DNA of 64,000 nucleotides from Intrasporangiaceae bacterium (GTDB lineage: Bacteria; Actinomycetota; Actinomycetes; Actinomycetales; Dermatophilaceae): NCBI GenBank assembly GCA_021324575.1, contig JAJPIW010000099.1:20066-84065 (forward strand). The letters run 5' to 3'. A model generated the notes under the pieces. It saw only the letters and a list, made by a program, of their open reading frames with translations. It was not told where the DNA came from and made no database searches. Shown piece by piece: positions 22,052-30,400 of the stretch; the first letter of the stretch is position 1; each line of letters starts with the position of its first letter. The position numbers and the translations under genes are program-made.

Positions 22052-22129
22052 ACTCTATTGCCCTCCGTATGCCGCGCGCAGAAGGGCCACGCGGGCCGGC
22101 CGGGGGCGCGACCGGACCACCCGGCATAC
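22052..22129 (-). promoter_or_regulatory. Reductase-nuoA gap: possible nuoA promoter and octamer inverted pair
   Basis: On the minus strand TAGAGT (22057 to 22052) fits an actinobacterial -10 box about 40 bases before the nuoA ATG. No good -35 is seen. Two octamers in opposite orientation, GTATGCCG at 22067 and CGGCATAC at 22122, can pair as 9-bp arms around a 47-base GC-rich loop and may attenuate read-through from the reductase gene. Confidence 0.35.
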
Positions 22130-22135
22130 GACGGA

Positions 22136-23416
22136 TCAGGCATTGGGCGCCAGCCTGGACATCGCGTTGACGAGCCGGTCGTCGGCGTGGCCGCCGCGGG
22201 GTTCGGCGAGGTTGGCCATGATCTTCAGGAGCAGCCGCATGAGGGCGGTGCGGGGCAGGCCGTACTTCGTCGCGAGCCGCATGACCTCGGGGTGGCCGAT
22301 GGCGTGGGCGAACCAGCGGCCGAGGGTGAAGTAGCCGCCGAGCTCGTCCTTCATCACCGTGGTGTAGCCGTGCAGCACGCGGTCCCGCTCGGCGATGGTC
22401 GGGCGGGCGAGCGCCTGGACGATGACCTCGGCGCCGACCCGGGCGGCCTCGAGTGCGTAGTCGATGCCCTCGCCGTTGAACGGGTTGACCATGCCGCCGG
22501 CGTCGCCGACGAGGAGGAGGCCATCGGCATACAGAGGCGTGCGGTTGAAGCCCATCGGGAGGGCGGCGCCGCGGATCGGGCCGGCGCTCTCGTCGTGGGT
22601 GAAGGACCAGGAGTCGCCGAGGTCCTCGACCCAGCGACGCATGACGTCCTTGTAGTCGGTGTTGCCGTAGGCCGCGCTGGTGTCCAGGATGCCGAGACCG
22701 ACGTTGGCCCGGCCGTCCTCGAGCGGGAAGATCCAGCCGTAGCCGGGCATGAGCATCCGGCGGCCGTTGTCGTCGGTCGTCCAGAGCTCGAGGTGGGACT
22801 CGAGGTAGTCGTCGCGTCGCGGGGTGTCGTAGTAGGCCCGGACCGCAGTGGCCATCACCCGGTCGGCGCGCTTGGGCCGTCCGGCGGCGACGGCGAGCCT
22901 TGAGGAGACCCCGTCCGAGGCGATGACGACCGGGGCGTGGAAGGTGCGGGTCTCGCCGGTCGCGCGGCCGCGGTCGTCGAGGACCTTGGCGGTGACGCCG
23001 TTGACCCGGCCGCTGTCGTCGCGGATCGGGGCGGTGACGCTGGTGCGCTCGTGCAGCTTGGCGCCGCGGGTCTGCGCGTGGCGGGCGATCGCCTCGTCGA
23101 GCTGGGCCCTCGTGCGGACCATCCCGTATGCCGGGAAGTGGTCGGTCGTCGGCCAGTCGAGCGTGAGCGTGTGGCCGCCGCCGAGAATCCGCAGGCCCTT
23201 GGTGCGCTGCCACCCGGTCGTGTCGACGCCGAGGTGGATGAGCTCGCGCACGGCGCGCGGCGTGAGGCCGTCACCGCAGATCTTGTCGCGAGGGAAGGCG
23301 GCCTTGTCGAGGAGGAGGACGTGGCGACCGGCGGCGGCGAGGTTTGCCGCGGTCGCGCTGCCGCCGGGGCCGGCACCGACAACGATGACATCTGCGGACT
23401 CGGTCGCATCGGTCAT
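22136..23416 (-). CDS. Geranylgeranyl reductase family FAD-dependent oxidoreductase
   Basis: 426 residues. The N terminus has the Rossmann FAD motif VIVVGAGPGGSATAANLAAAG, then DKICGDGLTPRAVRE, the signature of geranylgeranyl reductases and menaquinone-tail reductases such as mycobacterial MenJ. GDAGGMVNPFNGEGI is the second FAD motif. Its place between menG and nuo suggests that it saturates a double bond in the menaquinone side chain; an archaeal-style lipid reductase role is less likely. The ATG at 23416 is chosen with GGGAGG 11 bases upstream; a GTG at 23428 would overlap that ribosome site. It is the first gene of the nuo operon and has a Rex operator in its promoter. Confidence 0.88.
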   Translation of the reverse strand: MTDATESADVIVVGAGPGGSATAANLAAAGRHVLLLDKAAFPRDKICGDGLTPRAVRELIHLGVDTTGWQRTKGLRILGGGHTLTLDWPTTDHFPAYGMVRTRAQLDEAIARHAQTRGAKLHERTSVTAPIRDDSGRVNGVTAKVLDDRGRATGETRTFHAPVVIASDGVSSRLAVAAGRPKRADRVMATAVRAYYDTPRRDDYLESHLELWTTDDNGRRMLMPGYGWIFPLEDGRANVGLGILDTSAAYGNTDYKDVMRRWVEDLGDSWSFTHDESAGPIRGAALPMGFNRTPLYADGLLLVGDAGGMVNPFNGEGIDYALEAARVGAEVIVQALARPTIAERDRVLHGYTTVMKDELGGYFTLGRWFAHAIGHPEVMRLATKYGLPRTALMRLLLKIMANLAEPRGGHADDRLVNAMSRLAPNA

Positions 23417-23450
23417 GTCGTGGGGCACCTCCCGTCGTCGTCGAGCCGGC

Positions 23451-23485
23451 TTGTGAATGTCTTCACGAATCAGTCGGCGAGTCTA
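23451..23485 (-). promoter_or_regulatory. Promoter of the reductase-nuo operon with Rex operator
   Basis: TTGTGAATGTCTTCACGA at 23451-23468 matches the Rex operator TTGTGAA-N4-TTCACAA at all but one defined position. A -10 box TAGACT lies at 23485-23480 on the minus strand. The operator then covers roughly +5 to +23 from the expected start site, a position suited to repression. No good -35 is visible. The downstream ATG is at 23416. Confidence 0.75.
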
Positions 23486-23511
23486 TTCCCGGCCGGGCGC
23501 GCCCGCTCCAC

Positions 23512-23528
23512 TTAGGTGCCCCTTACCT
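23512..23528 (-). promoter_or_regulatory. Possible DtxR/IdeR-type iron box
   Basis: TTAGGTGCCCCTTACCT keeps both outer half-sites of the TTAGGTTAGCCTAACCT consensus and matches 13 of 17 positions, with the centre diverged. It lies about 30-45 bases upstream of the -10 box of the nuo operon. Complex I needs much iron, which makes control plausible, but the match is moderate. Confidence 0.3.
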
Positions 23529-23572
23529 CACCCCCCGTCTCACCCCTGCGGGCGCCCCCGCCCCGGACGGAC

Positions 23573-23716
23573 TTTCCCGCCCCATCCGGGAAAGTCATCT
23601 TCGCAAGGGATATCAACCCTTGCCTACCTGGGGTTTCCCGCCCCATCCGGGAAAGTCATCTTCGCAAGGGATATCAACCCTTGCTTAGATCACTTTCCCG
23701 CCCCCGGCGGGAAAGT
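23573..23716. repeat. Tandem 51-bp hairpin repeat plus third hairpin (menG/nuo intergenic)
   Basis: Two identical 51-bp copies lie at 23573-23623 and 23634-23684 (period 61). Each contains two hairpins: TTTCCCG...CGGGAAA, and GCAAGGG-ATATCAA-CCCTTGC. A third, related hairpin of 11-bp arms (ACTTTCCCGCC/GGCGGGAAAGT) occupies 23692-23716, just after the menG stop. The array fills most of the 318-base gap between menG and the reductase gene. It is AT-richer than its surroundings. It may end menG transcription and insulate the nuo promoter. Confidence 0.85.
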
Positions 23717-23734
23717 TGAGACGGGTGGGACGGG

Positions 23735-24460
23735 TCAGGGGGTGGGGGTGGGGGTGGCGGTGGGGTTGGTCGGGTTGGTGGCGCGGTGGAGGGCGACGAT
23801 CCCGCCGGACAGGTTGCGCCACGAGACGTCGGCCCAGCCCACCTCCTGGATCTTGGCGGCCATGGCTCGCTGGTCCGGCCAGGCCTGGATCGACTCGGCG
23901 AGGTAGACGTAGGACTCGGGGTTGGAGCTGACCCGGCGGGCGATCGGGGGAAGCGAGCGCATGAGGTACTCGCTGTAGACCTTGCGGAATGCGGCGTTGA
24001 CCGGCTGGCTAAACTCGCAGATCACCAGCCGACCGCCCGGCTTGGTGACCCTCCGGAACTCGGCGAGCGCGGCGGTGGGATCGGCGACGTTGCGCAGCCC
24101 GAAGCTCATCGTCACCGCGTCGAACGCCGCGTCGGCGAAAGGCAGCCGCATCGCGTCGGCGGCTGTGAACCCCAGGTCGGGGCGGCGGTGGTGCCCGACC
24201 CGGAGCATGCCGAGCGAGAAGTCGGCCGGGACCACGTCGACCCCGTGGTCGGCGAACGGCTCGCTCGAGGTGCCGGTGCCGGCCGCGATGTCGAGGACGA
24301 CGTCACCACGATGGGCCTCGACGGCGGCGATGACGGCACGTCGCCAGAGCCGGTCCTGCCCCAGCGAGAGCACGTCGTTGGTGACGTCGTACCTCCCCGC
24401 GACGTCGTCGAACATCGCGGCGACGTCCTTGGGATCCTTGTCGAGGCTGGCGCGGGTCAT
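23735..24460 (-). CDS. menG: Demethylmenaquinone methyltransferase
   Basis: 241 residues. It methylates demethylmenaquinone with S-adenosylmethionine in the last step of menaquinone synthesis. The SAM motif [16 protein letters not shown] lies near residue 55 and the UbiE/MenG signatures follow ([29 protein letters not shown]). The start [20 protein letters not shown] aligns with the family. The C terminus ends in a Thr-Pro-rich tail ([14 protein letters not shown]), partly from a simple GGGGTG repeat. It diverges from menF with 33 bases between the starts. Confidence 0.95.
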   Translation of the reverse strand: MTRASLDKDPKDVAAMFDDVAGRYDVTNDVLSLGQDRLWRRAVIAAVEAHRGDVVLDIAAGTGTSSEPFADHGVDVVPADFSLGMLRVGHHRRPDLGFTAADAMRLPFADAAFDAVTMSFGLRNVADPTAALAEFRRVTKPGGRLVICEFSQPVNAAFRKVYSEYLMRSLPPIARRVSSNPESYVYLAESIQAWPDQRAMAAKIQEVGWADVSWRNLSGGIVALHRATNPTNPTATPTPTP

Positions 24461-24479
24461 GGCGACATTGTGGCCGACG

Positions 24480-24485
24480 TAGGCT
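24480..24485 (+). promoter_or_regulatory. Possible leaderless -10 box for menF
   Basis: TAGGCT fits the TANNNT -10 pattern and ends eight bases before the menF ATG. No ribosome site is present between them, so a leaderless transcript is plausible, as is common in actinobacteria. Confidence 0.35.
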
Positions 24486-24493
24486 GTCCGGCG

Positions 24494-25801
24494 ATGACCA
24501 CGGTCCCGTCCCCCGGCGAGCCGGCACCCGCCGCGCTGCCCGATCACGCCCCGCTCGTCGTCCGCACGGTCCGGCTGCCACCGGCCACCGCGGCGGCGCT
24601 GCTCACCCTGCTGCCTGCCCTTCCTCCGACCCAGCTGTCGTCGTGGGTACGCCGCGGCGAAGGAGTCGTCGGCTGGGGCCGCGCCGCCGAGTTCGCCTCG
24701 TCCGGCCCCGAGCGGTTCGCCGACGCCGAACGCTGGTGGCGGGCCACCGCCTCGGCCGCGGTGGTTCGCAACGAGGTCGGCGGCAGCGGGACCGGCCCGG
24801 TCGCCTTCGGGTCGTTCTCGTATGCCGCGGACTCACCAGCCGGGGCTGTCCTCGTCGTGCCTGAGGTCGTCGTCGGCCTGCGCGGCAACACGGCCTGGCT
24901 GACGACCGTGGCACGCGGAGCCGGCCTCCCGGGAACGGTGAGCGTCCAGCCGACCGAGGCGCCGACGGCTCCACGGGACGTCGCCTTCGCCGACGGCTCC
25001 CGCTCCGCCGCCGAGTGGGAGGTCGTCGTCGCCGAGGCCGTCGAGCGGATCAACGGCGGCAGCCTGGACAAGGTCGTCCTGGCCCGTGACCTCGAGGCCG
25101 ACGCGGCCGAGCCGATCGATGCCCGTTGGCTGCTCCAACGCCTCGGTGAGCGCTACGACAACACGTGGGTCTTCGCCGTCGACGGTCTCGTGGGCGCGAC
25201 ACCGGAGCTCCTCGTCCGCCTCGAACGCGGCCTGGTCACCTCCCGCGTCCTCGCCGGCACGATCCGCCGGACCGGGGACGACGACCACGACCTGGCCCTG
25301 GCCGGCTCGCTCGCCCGCTCCTCCAAGGACCTCGAGGAGCACGAGTACGCCGTCCGCTCGGTCGCCGAGGCGCTCCGCCCGCACTGCTCGTCCATGAACG
25401 TGCCGGAGTCGCCGTTCGTGCTCCACCTCACCAACGTCATGCACCTGGCAACCGACGTCGCGGGGGTGCTGTCCGACGACACGACCTCGCTCGGGCTCGC
25501 GGCCTCGCTCCACCCGTCCGCCGCGGTGTGCGGAACCCCCACAGCTGTCGCGGATGCGCTCATCACCGAGCTCGAAGGCATGGACCGCGGCCGGTATGCC
25601 GGTCCGGTCGGCTGGCTCGACGCCAGTGGCGACGGCGAGTGGGGCATCGCCCTGCGCTGCGCGGCATACGACACCGGCGACTCCCGCCGTCTCCGTCTCT
25701 TTGCCGGATGCGGCATCGTCGCGGGGTCCGACCCGGAGGCCGAGGTCGCCGAGTCCGACGCCAAGCTGGTCCCGATGCGGGACGCCCTCAGCGCGTCCTG
25801 A
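24494..25801 (+). CDS. menF: Isochorismate synthase
   Basis: 435 residues. It converts chorismate to isochorismate, the first committed step of menaquinone synthesis. The C-terminal chorismate-binding domain shows [27 protein letters not shown], the tract [23 protein letters not shown] and [11 protein letters not shown]. It could also supply a siderophore pathway, but adjacency to menG and menD argues for menaquinone. Its last 14 bases overlap the end of menD on the other strand. Confidence 0.93.
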   Translation: MTTVPSPGEPAPAALPDHAPLVVRTVRLPPATAAALLTLLPALPPTQLSSWVRRGEGVVGWGRAAEFASSGPERFADAERWWRATASAAVVRNEVGGSGTGPVAFGSFSYAADSPAGAVLVVPEVVVGLRGNTAWLTTVARGAGLPGTVSVQPTEAPTAPRDVAFADGSRSAAEWEVVVAEAVERINGGSLDKVVLARDLEADAAEPIDARWLLQRLGERYDNTWVFAVDGLVGATPELLVRLERGLVTSRVLAGTIRRTGDDDHDLALAGSLARSSKDLEEHEYAVRSVAEALRPHCSSMNVPESPFVLHLTNVMHLATDVAGVLSDDTTSLGLAASLHPSAAVCGTPTAVADALITELEGMDRGRYAGPVGWLDASGDGEWGIALRCAAYDTGDSRRLRLFAGCGIVAGSDPEAEVAESDAKLVPMRDALSAS

Positions 25802-27716
25802 GCTCGGCAGCGTCGGCGCGACGGCTGCTCCGGTCCGCGTCGATCTCCACGACGCTGATCCCGCTCGGCTGTGCCGCAACGGTTTTCGCGAATGCCTCGG
25901 CAGTGTGGACCTGCGAGTGACGTATGCCGTGGGCCGCGCACAGCGCTGCCAGATCGGTGCCGGTGGGCGTCCCGAAGAGGCGCTCGAAGTCTGCAGCCCG
26001 CTCGGGTGATCCGGGCTCCAGCACGTGGAAGATTCCGCCGCCGTCGTCGTTGACCACGACCACGGTGAGGTTCGGACGCGGCTCTGTGGGGCCGATGAGC
26101 AGACCGTTGGCGTCGTGGAGAAAGGTGAGGTCGCCCATGAGCGCGTATGCCGGTCGCTCGGGTTCGGCGAGGGCCAGGCCGACGGCGGTCGAGACGCAGC
26201 CGTCGATGCCGGCCAGGCCGCGGCTGGCGACGATGTCGAGGGTTTGCGCCCGCGGACCCAGGGCGATGTCGAGGTCACGCGGGGCGTTCGACGAGCCGAC
26301 GAAGAGCAGCGCGCCGGCGGGCAGGGCCGCCCCGAGGGTTCGTGCGATGGCAGCGCCGGACGGCCACTGCGGTGGCTCAACGACGAGCGATGCCTCGATC
26401 TCGGCACCCCGCTCGAACCAGGCGCCCGCCCAGTCACGGTCCACCGGTCGGGTTGCCCGCGAGTCACCACGCGCCGACAGATCCGTGAGCACCGACGAGG
26501 GCACGCGCTCGGATTCCCGCTCCGGAACGCTCCAGTCCAGGCCCGACTCGATGATGACGCGCCGCATCCTCGGCCGCCGGACGAGCGCCGACACCGGCCG
26601 AGAGAGGGTCGGCCGACCGACGATGACGACGCAGTCTGGCTCGTGGGCGTCGACGAACTCTTGGTCACCGAGGGCAAGCACCCCGTGCTGGACGACGCCT
26701 CCGCGGGGATGCGGCCCAAAGGGCTCGGCAACGACCGGCAGCCTGTGCCGTGCGGCCCAGCCCAAGGCGACCTCTGCCTGCCCGACACGCGGTAGGTCCC
26801 CCATGATGACGAGCGTGCGCTCCGGGAGCACCAGCGCGGGGACGGCGTCCCGACCGCCCTGACCGTCGTCGAAGCCGTCGCTGGCGGAGCCGAACCACCC
26901 GTACGCCGACGTGGCTCCGGACTGCGCGCTGAGCCACGTCTCCACGTAGGTGGAGTGGCTCGACTCCCTGGGCGGGGTCGGAACCGTCGGAAGGGCATTC
27001 GGCGTCATCGCATCGTCGACTCCGACGACAGCGAGAGCAGAGTCCTCCACGTCCGGCACGAGCGGCTCGCGGAACTGGATGTTGAGGTGCACGGGGCCCG
27101 CACCAACGCCCGGGAACGACAGGGCCGTGCCGCCCGCCGCGTTGACGAGCGCGGCGACCGACGACCGGAGCCGTGCTGCTCCCTGATCGCGAGCCCACTC
27201 GTCGTCGGTGTCGACGACGGGCTCCATGTCCTGTCGGACGAGCCGTCCCTCGACCGTCGTGGCGATGGGCATCGTGTCGGGGGCCGAATCCGGCCACGAC
27301 AGCGGCGCGAGGTCTGCTTCGGCGCGCAGTGCACCGGCGAAGATCCCGGGCTGGGTCGTCGTCTGGTTGGCACCGCTCCCCCGCAGCTCGGCCGGCCGGT
27401 CCGCCGACAGGACGATGAGTGGGACGCGGGCATGGTGCGCCTCGAGCACGGCGGGGTGCAGGTTCGCCACCGCTGTGCCCGATGTCGTGACCACCACGGC
27501 TGGCACCCCGGTTCGCTTGCCCAGCCCCAGGGCGAGGAAGCCCGCCGACCGTTCGTCGACCCGCACGTGCAGGCGGAGGCGACCGGCTCGCTCGGCGGAG
27601 CGGACGGCATACGCGATCGGCGCCGACCGCGAGCCCGGGCAGAGGACGATCTCGCGAACCCCAGCGTCGACGAGAGCGTCGACGATGGCCACCGCCGCGG
27701 CGGTCGAGGGGTTCAC
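25788..27716 (-). CDS. menD: SEPHCHC synthase, thiamine-diphosphate dependent
   Basis: 642 residues, longer than the usual 550-580. It joins isochorismate and 2-oxoglutarate. REIVLCPGSRSAPIAYAV is the N-terminal signature and RVDERSAGFLALGL carries the catalytic glutamate. GDLTFLHDANGLLIG is the thiamine-diphosphate/magnesium region, followed by NDDGGGIFHVLE. The GTG at 27716 gives the expected N terminus (MNPSTAAAVAIVDALVDAG). It lies tail to tail with menF with a 14-base overlap. Confidence 0.96.
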   Translation of the reverse strand: MNPSTAAAVAIVDALVDAGVREIVLCPGSRSAPIAYAVRSAERAGRLRLHVRVDERSAGFLALGLGKRTGVPAVVVTTSGTAVANLHPAVLEAHHARVPLIVLSADRPAELRGSGANQTTTQPGIFAGALRAEADLAPLSWPDSAPDTMPIATTVEGRLVRQDMEPVVDTDDEWARDQGAARLRSSVAALVNAAGGTALSFPGVGAGPVHLNIQFREPLVPDVEDSALAVVGVDDAMTPNALPTVPTPPRESSHSTYVETWLSAQSGATSAYGWFGSASDGFDDGQGGRDAVPALVLPERTLVIMGDLPRVGQAEVALGWAARHRLPVVAEPFGPHPRGGVVQHGVLALGDQEFVDAHEPDCVVIVGRPTLSRPVSALVRRPRMRRVIIESGLDWSVPERESERVPSSVLTDLSARGDSRATRPVDRDWAGAWFERGAEIEASLVVEPPQWPSGAAIARTLGAALPAGALLFVGSSNAPRDLDIALGPRAQTLDIVASRGLAGIDGCVSTAVGLALAEPERPAYALMGDLTFLHDANGLLIGPTEPRPNLTVVVVNDDGGGIFHVLEPGSPERAADFERLFGTPTGTDLAALCAAHGIRHSQVHTAEAFAKTVAAQPSGISVVEIDADRSSRRADAAELRTR

Positions 27717-27746
27717 GCTGGCCGATTGTGCCAGCCGCCCTGATGG

Positions 27747-29285
27747 TCACCGCCGCGCCTCGACTGATGACAGCGGCTCGGTCGGCAGGCGGGTGATGCG
27801 GAAGTCGGTGACCTGTGCCGGTCGGTCACCGCCGAAGAAGGGTGCGGCTCCGCGCGCCCAGGCGTCGAGCGACGCCGACTCGTGCGTCGCGATGGCGCCG
27901 TCGACCTCCTCGGCCGTCGTGAGGTAGATGCTCGAGCCGTGACTGGCGCCGGCACTGACCGGCGCGCCGCGCTCGCGCAGGTCGGCGCGCACGGTGGTCC
28001 ACGTCGGGCGGTCGGGGTTGGCGGAGCCGTCGAGACGCGGCACCGGGTCCTGCACGTGCTCGAGCGACAGCACAGGGACCGACGGTGGGATCGGGAAGCC
28101 GGCGATGGGTGACCCGGCGGTCACAATCTGGAGCCGAGGGTGCGAGGCGCGGAAGGCCGGGTCACTGGCCAGCGAGGCCGAGATGATGCCACCCTGGCTG
28201 TGGCCGGACAACAGGACCGGATCGTCGCGGCCGGTCGCTCCAGCCCGGCCCGCCGCCGCCATCGCCTGCTCGAGGGCACGCCTCGTCCCCACCGCGGCCA
28301 GGGTCGCCGCACCGGTCATCGCTGAGACATCGGTGGACAGGTCGAAGGGGTTGCCACCGGGCCGCGGATCCCAGTCCTGGGTACCGGGGACCTGCACGAC
28401 CCACGCCGACGAGCCGTCGGGCTGCGGAATCCGGGTGACCCTGACCCGCCCCGGCTCGCTCGGGTCCCCGAGATCGACGGCGTCGGTCAGCAGGCCGGCG
28501 AGTCCGGTGGGGGCATGACCGGCCAGGTCGGCGGCGCGCGGAAGAGCCGTGACGGACACCCCGGCATACGCCACGCTCTCATCAAGGGCGCCGGCCATCG
28601 CGCCGACCTGCTCGAGGACGGCAGTGGCCTCCCGCTCGTCCCCCGGGGGCCAGACCACCCCAGCCTGGTACGAGGCCGCGACGAGCACGATCGCGCACAT
28701 CGGGTCGGCCGCCAGGCCGCGGAGCAGCGCGTCGGACCCACCGGCGAGCAGGTCGACCGCCCAGGGCACCCGGTAGGCGGCCTCGTCGAGCAGGCTGGCG
28801 ACCTGGGCCGGACCGACGACCCGCCCCGCTGGCGACGCGAAGGCAGTGAGACCGATCGCCCCCAGCCCGAGGAGCAGGGCCGGCGCGGCCATCCCGACCT
28901 CGGACATGACGAGGTCCTCGGCGTCACGGACCAGCATCACGGCCGCTCGGTCGGCAGCCCGGTAGGCGCCCACGACCTCGCGGACGGTTGAGGCCAGCAG
29001 GGCCAGAGCGGCCGCTTCACCGCCCGCCCCCGTGGCACCGACCAGCCCCAGGGCATGCCGCTCCACCTGGGCCACAGCCGCTCCCGCGGCCGCCGCCAGG
29101 TGTGGCGCCCGGACGGCGATCCTCACAGCTGCCTCGGCCAGGGCCGGGCTGGCTCCGGTGGCCAGCGCCCGCCCCGCGCAGCCGAGCAGGTGCTGCCCGA
29201 TGGCGTCCAGTGTCCACGCCGCCGCGTCGAGGTCGTCGAGCTCGGCCGCGGTCCCACCGGCCCCGCCGCTGACGTCGATGCTCAC
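27747..29285 (-). CDS. Alpha/beta hydrolase with helical N-terminal half
   Basis: 512 residues. The C-terminal half (about 290-480) is an alpha/beta hydrolase: VVQVPGTQDWDP near residue 300, the nucleophile elbow PVLLSGHSQGGIIS near 365, and a C-terminal histidine candidate in GASHGSSIYL. The first 250 residues are helical, Ala-rich and not recognised, and contain two apolar stretches that could sit in a membrane. GTG at 29285 is chosen because GAGGAG lies five bases upstream and it overlaps the preceding small gene as GTGA. The coupling to a WXG100-like protein suggests type VII-type secretion or a cell-surface role (inference). Substrate unknown. Confidence 0.7.
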   Translation of the reverse strand: MSIDVSGGAGGTAAELDDLDAAAWTLDAIGQHLLGCAGRALATGASPALAEAAVRIAVRAPHLAAAAGAAVAQVERHALGLVGATGAGGEAAALALLASTVREVVGAYRAADRAAVMLVRDAEDLVMSEVGMAAPALLLGLGAIGLTAFASPAGRVVGPAQVASLLDEAAYRVPWAVDLLAGGSDALLRGLAADPMCAIVLVAASYQAGVVWPPGDEREATAVLEQVGAMAGALDESVAYAGVSVTALPRAADLAGHAPTGLAGLLTDAVDLGDPSEPGRVRVTRIPQPDGSSAWVVQVPGTQDWDPRPGGNPFDLSTDVSAMTGAATLAAVGTRRALEQAMAAAGRAGATGRDDPVLLSGHSQGGIISASLASDPAFRASHPRLQIVTAGSPIAGFPIPPSVPVLSLEHVQDPVPRLDGSANPDRPTWTTVRADLRERGAPVSAGASHGSSIYLTTAEEVDGAIATHESASLDAWARGAAPFFGGDRPAQVTDFRITRLPTEPLSSVEARR

Positions 29286-29533
29286 GTCGGCTCCTCGGAC
29301 CGTTGCAGGACGCTCAACAGGTGCTCGAGCCAGAACGCGAGAACCTCGAACCGACCGGCGAGGAGCCGCAGCTGGTGGGCGCGCCGCGCCGTCTGCTCCC
29401 GGAAGCGCTGGGACGCGAACGAACGCCATCGGATGTCGTCCAGGGCAAGCACCTGCGTGGCGGCCAGCCGGCAGCGCTCGGCGTCGAACCGGGCGCGGGC
29501 CACCAGGTGCGCGAGGTCGCCGTCGATGTCCAT
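29282..29533 (-). CDS. Small helical protein, WXG100-like
   Basis: 83 residues, almost entirely helical. The pattern is a helix, a turn around LDDIRWRSFASQRF, then a second helix ending HQLRLLAGRFEVLAFWLEHL. This is the layout of WXG100/ESAT-6-like proteins, with WRS in place of WxG. The ATG at 29533 is preferred to a longer start. It is translationally coupled to the hydrolase (GTGA overlap). No ESX core genes are in the window, so the assignment rests on shape and context. An intergenic motif at 29583-29620 precedes it. Confidence 0.55.
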   Translation of the reverse strand: MDIDGDLAHLVARARFDAERCRLAATQVLALDDIRWRSFASQRFREQTARRAHQLRLLAGRFEVLAFWLEHLLSVLQRSEEPT

Positions 29534-29582
29534 GGCTCCACCCAACGCCGGTCCGACCGGCCGAACCAAGTAGGTCCGGTGA

Positions 29583-29620
29583 GGCTGTGGAGAACCCCGG
29601 TCCTGTCATGGGCCTGTGGA
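29583..29620. repeat. Intergenic CTGTGGA motif pair, copy 1
   Basis: GGCTGTGGA, 12 variable bases, TGTCATGGG, one base, CTGTGGA. The same 38-base layout occurs at 32877-32914. It lies 50 bases upstream of the WXG100-like gene and is likely a binding site for a shared regulator. Confidence 0.5.
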
Positions 29621-29649
29621 AGAGCCCCTCCGCCGATGGGCCCCCGGCC

Positions 29650-30390
29650 TCAGCCGGTGGCCACCCAGGCGCTGCTCGGAGTCCGGTCGGTGAGGCAGTA
29701 GGCGAAGCCGGCCGGGTCGCGCAGCACGCTCCAGAAGTCGCGCTCGCTCTCGAGCGCCGCTCCCAACCGGAGGTGGCGCGACTGGGTCGCGGCCCGGTCG
29801 ACGCACGCGAGGTCGACGTGCCCGCGGACCGGACCGGCCGCATCGCCCAGGCGTTGGAAGAGCAGACGCAGCGGCATCCGTCGGGGGCGTCGCAGGTAGC
29901 CGAACTCTGCGAGCGCGGAGGCGACGAACTCCCAACCGGTGAGCGCGGCCCAGAACGCCACCTCGGCGTCGTGCGCGGCCAGGGGCAGGTCCAGACAGAC
30001 CTGGTCGAGCAGGTCTGCCTGACCCTCACGGACCTGCTCGCTCTCGCCGTGGGCGCGGGTGAGGCAGAAGGTGAAGCCGCCGGGGGACCGCATGACGACA
30101 TAGCCGAGGTCGGCGACGACCGTCGCGCCGAGGTCGGCGGCGGCCCGTGCCGCGACCCGGGGATCGTCCACATCGAGGTCGAGGTGCACTCCCCCGCCGT
30201 GTCGGACCCGCTGGAGCTTGACCCACGGATCGCCGTATGCCGGTGTGAGAGTGGCGAACTCGCCGTCGTCTCCCCGTCGCGGAGACAGGCGCGAGCGGGT
30301 CGCCGCCGCCCAGAACTCCCACGTCGCGTCAGCGGCGGGGCCGGGCACGTCGAGGAAGACCCACATCCAGCGGACGGTGACGGCAGGCAT
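29650..30390 (-). CDS. Two-domain VOC (glyoxalase-like) protein
   Basis: 246 residues made of two glyoxalase-like halves (about 5-110 and 125-240). Both have the order seen in actinobacterial Glyoxalase_6 proteins: an N-terminal strand, WEFWAAATRSRL or VAFWAALTGWEF, a HLDLDVDD or HVDLACVDR strand, and RSPGGFTFCLTR or RDPAGFAYCLTD at the end. Metal ligands are not complete, so enzymatic activity is uncertain. It lies 10 bases after the next VOC gene in the same direction. Confidence 0.75.
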   Translation of the reverse strand: MPAVTVRWMWVFLDVPGPAADATWEFWAAATRSRLSPRRGDDGEFATLTPAYGDPWVKLQRVRHGGGVHLDLDVDDPRVAARAAADLGATVVADLGYVVMRSPGGFTFCLTRAHGESEQVREGQADLLDQVCLDLPLAAHDAEVAFWAALTGWEFVASALAEFGYLRRPRRMPLRLLFQRLGDAAGPVRGHVDLACVDRAATQSRHLRLGAALESERDFWSVLRDPAGFAYCLTDRTPSSAWVATG

Positions 30391-30400
30391 GCCGACCCGG

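Noticed and set aside
22030..22060. Possible Rex operator GTGA-N8-TCAC upstream of nuoA
   Set aside because: The spacing between half-sites is eight bases, not six, and the flanking TT/AA are missing.
23573..23716. CRISPR-like appearance of the repeat array
   Set aside because: Only two full units with 10-base gaps, each unit self-complementary, no spacers and no cas genes.
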